IMG/VR virus record: IMGVR_UViG_3300028430_000211
Span: 1-51,156 of that record
Direction: 5' to 3' (one strand)
Origin: a virus
DNA: 51,156 nt
This document shows positions 41,234 to 49,859 of this stretch, piece by piece. A program made the translations under genes and the position numbers. Position 1 is the first letter of the stretch. Each line of letters starts with the position of its first letter. The notes below the pieces were generated by a model. It did no database searches, was not told where the DNA came from, and was given only the letters and a program-made list of their open reading frames with translations.

Positions 41234-42142
41234 TTAGGCTCCGGCGGAGCCGTAGATCGACAGCGGGTCAGACCAGCCGAACGAATAACGCTCGCGAGCC
41301 TTATACCGCACGTTCCCGGTATCGAAGTCACCATCCATGCCGGTGCTCATGGGAGCCCGGACGAAGTGCTTCAGGCCGTTCGGAACGTCCGTGGTCAGGA
41401 ACCACGCGTCCGGGTCGGTCAGGAAGTGGTTGACCGTGTAGCCCCCGGGAATAACGCCCATGGACTTGATGGCGTTGATGTCGTTGTCAGCGGTGCCAAC
41501 ACGGTTGGGCGTGTCGAGCAGGCGTTTAGCGACGAACATCAGGCTCGGCGGCAGGATCAGCTTACGCGGCTTGGCCGCGATGAGCAGGCCGCGCTCGTCG
41601 GTCCACGCAGCGATCTGAATGACGGCGGCTTCGAGAGACGTTTCATTCAGATCAGCGGGGGTGCTGGGGATGTTCGAGTTGAGATCACCGTTAGCCAGTG
41701 GGTGCGAAGCCGAGAACAGGGGCTGGCCGTCGCCGCCAGCGGCAGCAGCGGTGAAGCCGTTGTTCAGAACCGCAGCGCCCTTGGTCTGCTTGGTGTACGA
41801 CATCGCACGGGCCAGAGCCTTGGTGTAGCGCGCCGACAGGGAGTCATAGAGGTTGTCCTCGATGGCCTCTTCCGTCAGCGAGAAACCAAGAGCGATGGTC
41901 TCGTGGTTGTACCGAGCAGTCCAGACTTCCTGACCGTTGTCGTACGCGATGGCAGAACCTTCGTTCTTCACCGGTGCGGCGCTGAAGCCAGCAAGCTTGG
42001 TTTCTTCTTCGAACGAGCGCTCGGAGCTTTCGGTTTCGAAAATCTCCTTATGCTCTTCGCCGTAGCGGCTGTACTCAAGGCCGAACAGGGCGTTCAGACC
42101 CGGCAGGAGTTCCTTGAGCAGCTGTGCGCGTGAAATCGCCAT
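41234..42142 (-). CDS. major capsid protein
   Basis: This 302-residue protein starts MAISRAQLLKELLPGLNALF, then GLEYSRYGEEHKEIFETESS. RYNHETIALGFSLTEEAIED is an alpha-rich spine-type segment. GGDGQPLFSASHPLANGD (loop) and a C-terminal domain with PDAWFLTTDVPNGLKHFVR follow. This is the pattern of Mu gpT-like/HK97-fold capsid proteins. Position after scaffold and portal genes, and the strong terminator right behind it, agree with a highly expressed capsid gene. Confidence 0.85.
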   Translation of the reverse strand: MAISRAQLLKELLPGLNALFGLEYSRYGEEHKEIFETESSERSFEEETKLAGFSAAPVKNEGSAIAYDNGQEVWTARYNHETIALGFSLTEEAIEDNLYDSLSARYTKALARAMSYTKQTKGAAVLNNGFTAAAAGGDGQPLFSASHPLANGDLNSNIPSTPADLNETSLEAAVIQIAAWTDERGLLIAAKPRKLILPPSLMFVAKRLLDTPNRVGTADNDINAIKSMGVIPGGYTVNHFLTDPDAWFLTTDVPNGLKHFVRAPMSTGMDGDFDTGNVRYKARERYSFGWSDPLSIYGSAGA

Positions 42143-42155
42143 TGGTCAGGACTCC

Positions 42156-42749
42156 TTAGACGCCAGTGGGGTTGAGATATTGATGCATACCCTGGTTCCA
42201 CTTCACCACGACTTCCGTAAAGGAACCCGCGCTGGAGGTGGTTTCAGCGATGACATCGACGACGCGGACCGGCCACGTAGACGTGGTAGCGGTGGTCGCG
42301 CTGACCGCGACACGGGAGTTACCCGTAGCGGTGTTGCCAGCGTTTTGAACCAGGACAGCGTTTTCGCCAACCGCAGTGCGGGTGACAGCGCCAATCGTGG
42401 TGCCAGACGACACAACGGCGACCTTGAACAGTGCGTCCGGGTCGTCGACGACCGAAGCCACGATGTCAGAGGCGACGACCGCACCGGGGTAGAACTGCCG
42501 GAAAGCCCTGCCGTAGGTAGGGTCGGTGTACGAGCAGCCAAGGAACACGCCCACCGGAGTGGCCGAGTTGGTGCCGGTGTCCTTGCCGATAGTGCCGTCG
42601 TTGTTCAGCCTCACGATGTCGCCAAAGAAAATAGCGGTCGCAGAGCCAGAGTTGATGGGAAAGTTTCGGGTGGACCCCGCGAAGACTTGGCCACCGATCA
42701 GGTTGATCGGGATAAGTCCGTACGGGGCTGCAACTGAGGGATAGGGCAT
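42156..42749 (-). CDS. capsid-associated structural protein
   Basis: This 197-residue protein starts MPYPSVAAPYGLIPINLIGG. It continues with QVFAGSTRNFPINSGSATAI and a beta-rich body with VAVSATTATTSTWPVRVVDV, ending in HQYLNPTGV. It occurs directly upstream of the capsid gene in the transcript, a place commonly held by a head decoration or capsid-stabilising protein. No cleavage site is evident. The function is inferred from the neighbourhood. Confidence 0.7.
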   Translation of the reverse strand: MPYPSVAAPYGLIPINLIGGQVFAGSTRNFPINSGSATAIFFGDIVRLNNDGTIGKDTGTNSATPVGVFLGCSYTDPTYGRAFRQFYPGAVVASDIVASVVDDPDALFKVAVVSSGTTIGAVTRTAVGENAVLVQNAGNTATGNSRVAVSATTATTSTWPVRVVDVIAETTSSAGSFTEVVVKWNQGMHQYLNPTGV

Positions 42750-42766
42750 AAATAGCTCCTAGAGGG

Positions 42767-43216
42767 TTATCTGCCTTTGCCGAACGAGACGGTAGAACGC
42801 CGTTCCTTGAAAAGGGGCATACGGGCGTCCTGTTCCTTCATGTAGCTGTTGTCCACCGACTCGATCTGAGCTTCGTTCACACGGCCATAGTGCGCTCGCC
42901 GTTGCGCCATAAACTCAGTTGGAATCTTGCAGAGCAGCAGCCCGCCGACTTCAATGTTGTCCTTGAACCGACTTCCCTCATCCGTCAGGTAGCGCAGCCG
43001 GGGCTGCTCTTCGATCCGGACAGGTTCCCAGCCTTCACGGAGCTTGGCCGACATGTTCTTCGGGTCAGCTTCGTTCTCGGCAGAGACACGAATCCACCGG
43101 TAGTCGTATCCGGCTTCCCGGTCGGGCTCAGGGAGACCGGCGGCGGGTTGCCACGACTTGGGGCGTTCGAGGGTAGCGCGAGTGCGGTCTTCGCGAGTGA
43201 GACGAGTTTCAACCAT
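42767..43216 (-). CDS. conserved head-cluster protein
   Basis: This 149-residue basic/acidic mixed protein has PDREAGYDYRWIRVSAENEA and DPKNMSAKLREGWEPVR. The latter resembles a short domain repeated in phage head proteins in which a W-x-P-V-R strand precedes a GLLLCKIP strand. The C-terminus is RMPLFKERRSTVSFGKGR. It is coupled to the scaffold-like gene. It probably assists capsid assembly; no catalytic motif is seen. Confidence 0.65.
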   Translation of the reverse strand: MVETRLTREDRTRATLERPKSWQPAAGLPEPDREAGYDYRWIRVSAENEADPKNMSAKLREGWEPVRIEEQPRLRYLTDEGSRFKDNIEVGGLLLCKIPTEFMAQRRAHYGRVNEAQIESVDNSYMKEQDARMPLFKERRSTVSFGKGR

Positions 43217-44166
43217 TAGCGGGGCTCCAGCTTGAGAACTTCCCGGGCGTATTGCTCGGGGGTAATCCGAAACTTCTTGGCGACAGCGGCCTGAGAAGCG
43301 GTGAGTTGAACCTTTTTGGCGGTTCGGCTTCGGGATGCGGGAGCAACAACGGTTGCAGGTTTCGCCTGACGCGCAGGTCGACCAGCGTTGTCGGTCGTCT
43401 TGTCTCCGCCGAAGTACTCGGGGAAACGCTTGCGCATCGTTTTGTCGATGGCGCTGAAATATTCGTCGGACCCCACAAACTGGGAGCCACGTTCAAGTTC
43501 GAGCTTTTGGTGAAGCCCGAGAGCAGACGCGGTCATCTCTGGGTCCCGACCCCACCAACCCGAATTGCGCTCTTGCCACGCAACGGTCTTGGAGTCGAGC
43601 CGGGGAGGAACCGGTTGTTGGTACTGTTGTAGCTGCTCGTCCTCGTCCTGTAAAGTAGGTGTCGGACGATAATTGGAAATCTGCTCGGCGCGGAAGGTTG
43701 CCCGGTTCAGCTTTTCTTGGGCTTCGACCACCTTATCAACATCGCCAGACTCATACGCGTCCCGATACTCCCGCCTCGCTTGGCTCAGCTCGAAGTCAGC
43801 GTTCTGCTTCACGCTGCTCAGCAGAGAATTCTCACCCTGGGAGATGCTGGCCTTAAGCCTGCGGTTCTCCTCCAGCAGCTGTTGAGCGGCGGCGAAGGCT
43901 TCGTTTTTCTCCCGCTCCTCGCGCTCCTTGGCCCGGCGCTCATCGTGCCAGACCTTCTTCATCTGCTTGAAGCGGACCTTGACCTTCTCAGAGTAGTCGT
44001 CCAGCTCGTCGGTATCCAGCTCCTGGACAATGTCCTGGGGGAGTGGGTCGCGCCCCTGGTCCTCTTCGGGGGTATCGTCGACAATCTCGACGTCAAAAGC
44101 GTCGTCGAGGTCGTCCATGGCGTCTACGGTCGCCATCAGCTCTTCATTTTCGGCTTCGTCAGCCAT
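43216..44166 (-). CDS. scaffold-like head assembly protein
   Basis: This 316-residue protein is strongly acidic at the start (residues 1-55). A long charged coiled coil follows (about 60-170; FKQMKKVWHDERRAKERE, then EAQEKLNRATFRAEQI). The end is basic with a helical cap (ITPQYAREVLKL type). Acidic plus coiled-coil layout and position between portal and capsid genes are typical of capsid scaffolds. AAGGAGACGAAA gives a strong ribosome site before its ATG, matching high expression. Confidence 0.75.
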   Translation of the reverse strand: MADEAENEELMATVDAMDDLDDAFDVEIVDDTPEEDQGRDPLPQDIVQELDTDELDDYSEKVKVRFKQMKKVWHDERRAKEREEREKNEAFAAAQQLLEENRRLKASISQGENSLLSSVKQNADFELSQARREYRDAYESGDVDKVVEAQEKLNRATFRAEQISNYRPTPTLQDEDEQLQQYQQPVPPRLDSKTVAWQERNSGWWGRDPEMTASALGLHQKLELERGSQFVGSDEYFSAIDKTMRKRFPEYFGGDKTTDNAGRPARQAKPATVVAPASRSRTAKKVQLTASQAAVAKKFRITPEQYAREVLKLEPR

Positions 44167-44269
44167 TTTCGTCTCCTTTGTACGGGGTCTTGCCCGTTCT
44201 GCGATGCCACTCCCTAACTTCTTCTAGGGTGGGTGGGCGATAAGGGCGTTTGAGGCGCCCAAAAAGGCT
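44167..44269 (-). other. intergenic gap between GroES-like and scaffold genes
   Basis: This is a 103-base non-coding stretch. On the minus strand it holds two small hairpins (GGGCG...CGCCC and CCCTA...TAGGG) and the strong AAGGAGACG ribosome site for the scaffold gene. No T-tract terminator and no convincing promoter were seen. Confidence 0.6.
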
Positions 44270-44662
44270 TTAGCCGCGCGAAATACCTCGCGGGTCCTCG
44301 ACGACTGACTCCACGGCGTCGTCGTTGATGATTCGGAACTCTTTCCCGTGGATTTTGACCCGGCTACCGGCGTGCGGGCGCGTCAGGATGAAGTCTCCGA
44401 CCTTGCACCACGGTCCAGAGGGGAACTTGGTCGTGTCTTGGTACGCATCCGGCCCCATCTTGAGTACGAAGAGCACCGGAGTGGTCAGTTCTTCGTACTG
44501 CTTGGAGATATCGGCCTTCCAAATACCCCCAGCAGTGCGTTCTTCGACCTCCGGAACCGCGCAAAGCAGCCGGTAACCCGTCGGAGTAGGTAGCTGAGTG
44601 GCCTTTTGGACCTCTTTCTCAGTATCTTCCATGGGTTCAACCGCAACTTCAGAAATCATCAT
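44270..44662 (-). CDS. GroES-like co-chaperonin
   Basis: This 130-residue protein has the GroES barrel pattern: GYRLLCAVPEVEERTAGGIW (roof-side strand and mobile loop), VLFVLKMGPDAYQD, KFPSGPWCKVGDFILTRPHAG and VKIHGKEFRIINDDAVESVV. The mobile loop, which binds GroEL, is at about residues 42-55. Phage co-chaperonins such as T4 gp31 help fold their capsid protein. Its location next to scaffold and capsid genes fits. GGAG precedes the ATG pair at 44662/44659. Confidence 0.85.
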   Translation of the reverse strand: MMISEVAVEPMEDTEKEVQKATQLPTPTGYRLLCAVPEVEERTAGGIWKADISKQYEELTTPVLFVLKMGPDAYQDTTKFPSGPWCKVGDFILTRPHAGSRVKIHGKEFRIINDDAVESVVEDPRGISRG

Positions 44663-44846
44663 CGTTCTCCATGCTCTCAGCGGTAATAATCAGGATGTCT
44701 TTGGCGTTCAGAAGCCCGCGATACCTGCCGCAGGCAAACTTATAATCGCCAATGTCCTTAGCGTGCCCCAGGGCAAGCTGCCTTTCGATTGTCGCGCAGT
44801 CTGCGTCGATCTTGGAAATGAGGTGCCTAATCAGTTCGTTGCTCAT
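44649..44846 (-). CDS. small helical protein between portal and co-chaperonin
   Basis: This 65-residue protein starts MSNELIRHLISKIDADCATI and consists of two helices with YKFACGRYRGLLNAKDILII between them, ending in ENDDDF. It overlaps the portal stop on one side and the GroES-like start on the other. The size and helix content would suit an assembly cofactor. No family recognised. Confidence 0.65.
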   Translation of the reverse strand: MSNELIRHLISKIDADCATIERQLALGHAKDIGDYKFACGRYRGLLNAKDILIITAESMENDDDF

Positions 44847-46420
44847 TTACGTCCTTTCGGGGGCGTTTGCTTACTGGGTTCCGGCTTTTCTCCCCCCTGG
44901 GCGGCCCCAAGGAGGGTTTGGAGCAGGTTCTGCTGCATTTGGGCTTTGTCCTTGGAGACTTGCGCGCCGAGCTTGAGCCCTTCGAGCTCCTGCTGGCCAT
45001 CCATACGGCGCTTTTCGCCCTCGGCTTTGACGCCTGCGTTGAGCCCGGCGATCTCCTTCTGGGCGTCGATGCGCTCGCGCTCGATCTCCAGCTTCTCGGT
45101 CTTCTCTGCCGCAGTCACGGCGAACTGCTGCTTCTTCAGGTCCAGCTCGCCCTGCTTGATAGCCAGCTCCTGCTGCTGCATCTGGACGATGGGGTCCTGC
45201 ATGGCCTGCTGGTTCTGAGCCATCTGGGCTTCGGCTTGGTTCTTCTGAAGCAGCTGGCTGGACGCGGCGGCGGCCAGACGCGAGATGTGAAGCTCCAGCT
45301 CCGGCGTCATCTCAGCATTCGGCGGCGGCAGCGGCACGCCCGCCTGTTCTTCCACCTGTTGGCGGTACTGGAAGGCCAGATGTTCAGCAATGTGCGCCTG
45401 CGCCGCAGCCATCATGGACTGAGCGTTGGGGTTCTGGCCCATCAGCATCTGGACCTTGGGGTCCTGAAGCAGGTTCATATGGACCTGAATGTGCGCCTCG
45501 TGGTCTTGGTAGATGAACGCCTTGACCGGCTTGTTGTTGATGAAGTCCATGTTCTCGGACACGGGGTCGCGGGGCTTCATCTCGTCCTCGTCCTTCACGA
45601 TGACGAGCTTCTCGGCATTCTTGATCCCCAGCGCCTCCAGCATCTGCCGGTGCAGGTAGGGCATGTCGTAGATTTGCGGCGCACCCTGAGCCAGTTGAAG
45701 GACCGCCTGATACTGGACGATCTTCTGGGCCATGGTGGCGGCGTTGGGGTCCGACACCGGGATGACGTCAACCTTGTCGTAGTCGCTCTTCTTGGCTGCC
45801 CGGCCACCCTCGACCGGGTCGTAGTCGTAATCCTCGGGCGTGTAGTCGCGGATGATCCCCTTCAGCAGGCGGAACTCCTGCTTCATGGAGTAGTGCACGC
45901 GGGCCTGAACAGCCGACATCACCTTCAGGGTGCGCTCAAGGATGGCCAGCGTAGTGCCCACGGGAGCCTGCGCCGACATGTCGCTGATCTTCATATCCGC
46001 CGCAGAGGCGAACCGGCGGCCTTCCTCCACGATTGTGCCTAGGAGGCTATACAGAACCTGCGACGGCTCTTTGTATGGGAGCGGCATGATGTTGTCGCGC
46101 ATGGTCCCGCTGGCCACATCCACGTCCCGCCACTCGGCAGGTGCGATGGGGGTGTCGTCGCCCTTGACCCGCAGCCCCTTAGTCTTGAAGCCCCCGGGCA
46201 GGTTGCTCAGCGTGCCTGCGTCCACCAGCTGGCGGATTAGTGAGGTACTGGATTTGGCGAAGGCCCCGATCAGGTGGATCAGGCCGAAGGCGTAGAAGCC
46301 GAAGCCCGGGACATAACCGTAGTGGACGAAATGGTTCCGACGCTGCTTCAGGTCGTCTTCCGGGTCCCAGTTGCGCCGGATGGACAGCACCTTCTGCGAC
46401 GACTTCTCGATGGTCACCAC
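44843..46420 (-). CDS. portal protein, C-terminal part (frameshifted)
   Basis: This 525-residue frame starts at an internal GTG/ATG-like position (MVTIEKSSQKVLSIRRNWDP) but is the downstream part of the portal. The same frame reads back to 46531 and continues the upstream frame (QCYDHDRYKLLELHVEISIP). The body carries FYAFGLIHLIGAFAKSSTSL and TLAILERTLKVMSAVQARVH, typical of phage portals. The last 200 residues form a long Gln/Glu/Lys coiled coil (EKTEKLEIERERIDAQKEI), like the barrel helix of P22-type portals. See the finding on the frameshift. Confidence 0.8.
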   Translation of the reverse strand: MVTIEKSSQKVLSIRRNWDPEDDLKQRRNHFVHYGYVPGFGFYAFGLIHLIGAFAKSSTSLIRQLVDAGTLSNLPGGFKTKGLRVKGDDTPIAPAEWRDVDVASGTMRDNIMPLPYKEPSQVLYSLLGTIVEEGRRFASAADMKISDMSAQAPVGTTLAILERTLKVMSAVQARVHYSMKQEFRLLKGIIRDYTPEDYDYDPVEGGRAAKKSDYDKVDVIPVSDPNAATMAQKIVQYQAVLQLAQGAPQIYDMPYLHRQMLEALGIKNAEKLVIVKDEDEMKPRDPVSENMDFINNKPVKAFIYQDHEAHIQVHMNLLQDPKVQMLMGQNPNAQSMMAAAQAHIAEHLAFQYRQQVEEQAGVPLPPPNAEMTPELELHISRLAAAASSQLLQKNQAEAQMAQNQQAMQDPIVQMQQQELAIKQGELDLKKQQFAVTAAEKTEKLEIERERIDAQKEIAGLNAGVKAEGEKRRMDGQQELEGLKLGAQVSKDKAQMQQNLLQTLLGAAQGGEKPEPSKQTPPKGRK

Positions 46421-47391
46421 GTAGGGAACGGCGATGCCGTCCTTGACCTCATCCTTGGTGTACTTGTCGTCCGGAATGCTGATCTCGACATGCAGCTCCA
46501 GCAGCTTGTACCGGTCGTGGTCGTAGCACTGAAGCCCATCTTCTCTGCGATGGCTTTCTCAATCTCGTCGAAGGCGTCGTCCGGCTCCGGCAGGTCCACG
46601 TCACAGTAGAACCCGGAGGTCTGGAGCCTGCGCAGCTCGTTCTCGGTCTTGCGCATGACATGCGTGACGCGAGGGCTCGTCTCCAGATTAGACGCCCCGT
46701 AGGGGACCACGACATCCTCGGCGGGGATATACATCGACACCTGCCGCCCCAGCGACGGGTCGTAATAGACCTTCTTGAAGGCGTTGCCCGCCAGACCCAG
46801 ACCCCACAGCATCCGCTCGTGCTCGGGCCGATACTCCACCATGACGTCGGTCAGCTGGTAGTTCATATCCTCCTGCACGCGCATAGCGGCGTCCCGCTTC
46901 TCGGGCGTCTCTTTACCGATAATCTCCGTGCGGACCGGACCCTGCGCCGGAAAGGTCTCCATCATGGTCTCGGCTTGGAACTTGACCAGGGCTTCGCTCA
47001 GCATGGGGTGGTAGACCCCACAGGCCCCCGGCCACGGCTCGGTCCGGTCCTCGACCTTCATCCCCAGCAGCTCAAGGCCGTCTACGTAGGTCTGAATCCA
47101 GTCCTTCCGCGAGGTGACGTCGTCTTCGAAGTCGCTCATCAGGTCCGAAGCCAGCTTCGACAGGACGTCGTCGTCCATCTCTTCCGCGAGGTTGTTGGCG
47201 AAGTCGTCTTCTTCCTCGTCCTCTTCTTCCTCGTCCTCGATCTCTTCCGCGTCCGGGTCCTCGATCTCGATCTCGATTTCCTCGACCTCCGGGGCGTAGT
47301 CGTCAGGCAGGTTGACGCCCGGCAGGGCTCCGCCGGAGAGGGTCCCATCCAGGCCAAGCGGGGCTTGGTTAAGCGACTTGTCGATAGCCAT
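46414..47391 (-). CDS. portal protein, N-terminal part (frameshifted)
   Basis: This 325-residue frame has genuine portal sequence through about residue 287: an acidic head of 70 residues with EDEEEEDEEEDDF, then DVTSRKDWIQTYVDGLELLG, YHPMLSEALVKFQAETMMET and LWGLGLAGNAFKKVYYDPSL. After the ATG-GGC-TTC at 46531-46539 the frame turns into an Arg/Ser/Thr-rich shadow, while the proper reading continues in the -1 frame. The full product would be about 849 residues. The portal is the ring through which DNA enters the head. Confidence 0.8.
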   Translation of the reverse strand: MAIDKSLNQAPLGLDGTLSGGALPGVNLPDDYAPEVEEIEIEIEDPDAEEIEDEEEEDEEEDDFANNLAEEMDDDVLSKLASDLMSDFEDDVTSRKDWIQTYVDGLELLGMKVEDRTEPWPGACGVYHPMLSEALVKFQAETMMETFPAQGPVRTEIIGKETPEKRDAAMRVQEDMNYQLTDVMVEYRPEHERMLWGLGLAGNAFKKVYYDPSLGRQVSMYIPAEDVVVPYGASNLETSPRVTHVMRKTENELRRLQTSGFYCDVDLPEPDDAFDEIEKAIAEKMGFSATTTTGTSCWSCMSRSAFRTTSTPRMRSRTASPFPTW

Positions 47392-49859
47392 CAGTAGTAT
47401 CCCCGTCCTCGGCTGGACTTGAAGTATTGAATCTCGTCGGGCTCATCGAGGTCGGCGGCGATGTAGCCGCCTTTGCGGAACCGCATGAGCGCCATGGACA
47501 CGGTGTCCACATAGTCGTCGTGCTCGCTGCCCGGAAAGCTGGCCACCTCGTCGATGACTTCTTCCGCCCAGCGTGTGTCGGGAGCCCAGACGCGCCCGGA
47601 GGCAAACAGGTCCGAGACCGCGTTAAGCCTACTAATCTTGTCGTTACCCCGGCTGGGGGTGAACTCCTGCACCGGTACGCCCATAGACCTAAGTTCGTAG
47701 ATGAGAGGAGCTCCGGACGCCTTCTTCTCGACGATTAGCCCATCTGGCTCCCACTCCCGGTACTCCCTGAGCACAGTCCGCTTGAGCTCCGGAAACTCCA
47801 TCCGGTCTCGGAACGCATTAAGGAGGATGATGTTGGCTTGGGTGGTGCCGCTGTCGTCCGGGTGGTAGAAGACACCCCACGTAGTGCAGGCTGAGTAGTC
47901 CGCCCGCTGGGTCTTCTCGAAGGCCGTATCCCAGGCCTGGAGGATAAACTCACACTTGGGCGGGTCGGACCTTTCCCAGGTTTGCCACCACTCCCGCTTG
48001 ACGATAGCGCTCTGATCCCCGGTGGGGTTCTGCTGGTACTGCGCCATCCACTTGGAGTTGGGCAGCTCCGTCTTGAGCGCGCTTAGCTCGTCCAGCGACC
48101 AGAACTCGGGCCACAGCGGATTGCCGCTCGGCAGCAGGGCCGGAAACTCAATAACCTCCCACTCGTCCCCGCCGCGCTGGGCGGCAGCCTTGATGACCTT
48201 GGCCGTCAGGTCGCGCTGCGACCACCGCGTCATGACGATGACGATAGCCCCACCGGGCTGAAGGCGCTGACGGGGGCCGGAGGTGTACCACTCGTAAGTC
48301 TTGTCGTAGATGTCCGGGTTGGACTCCGCCAGTGCAGCCTCTTGTTCGGAATTATGGGTAACAACGTACCCACGGCCAGCAAGGAAAAGGCCGTCTTCCC
48401 GCTCCACGGTGATGCACTGTACTGAGCCGCGTTGCTCCGTCTTCTGGGCCGTAATCGACCGGTGCTGTTTGTCGTGGGTCGTGCGCGTTCGGTATCGCTT
48501 GCGGGGCATAAGGGCGCAATCTTTCAGCTTGAAAGTCACCCGGTGCATCTCGCACGTACCGAACTTGCCCTTCGTTGTGTACGTACGCCGCTGGCACTTG
48601 CGCCCTAGCGACCGTAGCAGCTCCACAACCTGCTCGACCAGCTCAGCGTCTCTGTTGTGGAACACGCACTGCCCAGACGCAGTCACATTGCCGTCTGTAT
48701 CCATAAGCCCGCACAGAAGGTCCATCCGTTGCAGGAACGACGCGGTCATATACTGCTCGGGGATGTGCTTGTTGCCGAGGACCCCCAGCGTTTTTAGCTG
48801 GCTCCAAAGCCCTTTCACTCCAAAATTAAACTTGTCCGCTAGGTCTGTGGTCTCGTACCCACGACGTTTGAACTCGCCCCGCATAAACACCGCGTCATCA
48901 GGGTGCGCGGTCATACGCCCTAGGCACGACGTCCCGTCCCCGAGCCACGCCCCGAGCACCCACGGGTCAATCGGGAGGTCTATGTGGGGGTACTGCACCG
49001 CTGAATGGCGCGGGATCATGAACGCGCTGGACCGGGACTCGGTAAGTTCTTCGGTAGTCAGGTTTCGGTAAGGGTCCTTGGTCCGGGTAGACGTACGCAC
49101 ACTCCACAAGTGCTTGGCGTCAGCGTAAATAATCTCGCCATCGAACGTCCTGACCTCGAACAGCTCGCGGTCGTGGTAGACTGGCGACTTGGCTACTACC
49201 TTGGTAGGCCACCCATCGGGGCCAAAAACTTCGTCACCGACCTTAAGGTCACCCAGCGCCACAAACCCATTCGGCGTGGCAATCGGCGTCGAGACCTCAA
49301 GCGCGTGCGGGTCGTCAATAATGAGCAGGTCAGCGCCCTTACCCGTCACCGCACCGCCGACACCGATGGCGAAGTAGTCGCCGCCCTTGGAGGTGTTCCA
49401 TCGCCCAGCCGCCTTGGAGTCCGCGCTCAGCACGAGGTCCGGGAACACTTTCTGATATGCCTCGGTGTCCACGAGGTTCCGCACCTTCCGCCCGAAGCCC
49501 ACGGCAAGCTCAGCGGTATGCGAGCACTGGATGACCTTCTTGTGCGGGAACCGCCCGAGGAACCACGCGGGCAGCAGGTAGGACGCGAACTCCGACTTTG
49601 TATGTCGCGGCGGCATATTAATAATGAGCCGCTTGCAGGTACCGTCTGCTACGCGCTCAAAGGCTTCCGCCATCTTGGCGTGGTGCCGTCCTGCGATGAA
49701 GGTCGGCCACATGGCCTTGACGAACGGAATGTACTTGGTCTGGTTGAGCTTGCGGTCCTTGAGTTCCTGAAGCCGTTCCAGCTCAGCCAGCAGCACTTCC
49801 TGCTCTTGCAGGGGCAGGAGCGGAAGAACCTTGGGGATGTCCGCGAGAGAGACGTTCAC
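47391..49859 (-). CDS. terminase large subunit with intein
   Basis: This 822-residue precursor gives about 504 residues after splicing. The ATPase has NMPPRHTKSEF (81-91), the phosphate-binding loop, and LLIIDDPH (178-185), the Walker B acids, then VMTRW (542-546). The nuclease has AWDTAF (D644), LIVEKKASG (E711) and HDDYVDTV (D781, D782). Both activities are needed to package and cut DNA. An intein of 318 residues interrupts the ATPase immediately after H185. The start overlaps the small subunit gene by four bases. Confidence 0.95.
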   Translation of the reverse strand: MNVSLADIPKVLPLLPLQEQEVLLAELERLQELKDRKLNQTKYIPFVKAMWPTFIAGRHHAKMAEAFERVADGTCKRLIINMPPRHTKSEFASYLLPAWFLGRFPHKKVIQCSHTAELAVGFGRKVRNLVDTEAYQKVFPDLVLSADSKAAGRWNTSKGGDYFAIGVGGAVTGKGADLLIIDDPHALEVSTPIATPNGFVALGDLKVGDEVFGPDGWPTKVVAKSPVYHDRELFEVRTFDGEIIYADAKHLWSVRTSTRTKDPYRNLTTEELTESRSSAFMIPRHSAVQYPHIDLPIDPWVLGAWLGDGTSCLGRMTAHPDDAVFMRGEFKRRGYETTDLADKFNFGVKGLWSQLKTLGVLGNKHIPEQYMTASFLQRMDLLCGLMDTDGNVTASGQCVFHNRDAELVEQVVELLRSLGRKCQRRTYTTKGKFGTCEMHRVTFKLKDCALMPRKRYRTRTTHDKQHRSITAQKTEQRGSVQCITVEREDGLFLAGRGYVVTHNSEQEAALAESNPDIYDKTYEWYTSGPRQRLQPGGAIVIVMTRWSQRDLTAKVIKAAAQRGGDEWEVIEFPALLPSGNPLWPEFWSLDELSALKTELPNSKWMAQYQQNPTGDQSAIVKREWWQTWERSDPPKCEFILQAWDTAFEKTQRADYSACTTWGVFYHPDDSGTTQANIILLNAFRDRMEFPELKRTVLREYREWEPDGLIVEKKASGAPLIYELRSMGVPVQEFTPSRGNDKISRLNAVSDLFASGRVWAPDTRWAEEVIDEVASFPGSEHDDYVDTVSMALMRFRKGGYIAADLDEPDEIQYFKSSRGRGYY
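48351..49304 (-). other. LAGLIDADG intein in terminase (class 3 features)
   Basis: Residues 186-503 of the precursor form an intein. It begins with Ala (ALEVSTPIATPNG), not Cys or Ser, and ends VVTHN followed by Ser504 of the terminase. Block A GDLKVGDEVFG, block B ADAKHLW, block F VQCITVE and block G GYVVTHN are present. W252, C482 and T501 make the W-C-T set that marks class 3 inteins, which use the block F Cys as first nucleophile. The homing endonuclease shows VLGAWLGDG (301-309) and LLCGLMDTDG (381-390), both with their acids. Confidence 0.9.

Noticed and set aside
46528-46539. Programmed -1 ribosomal frameshift in the portal
   Set aside because: GGGCTTC is not a slippery heptamer and no clear downstream stem follows, so a missing base is more likely.
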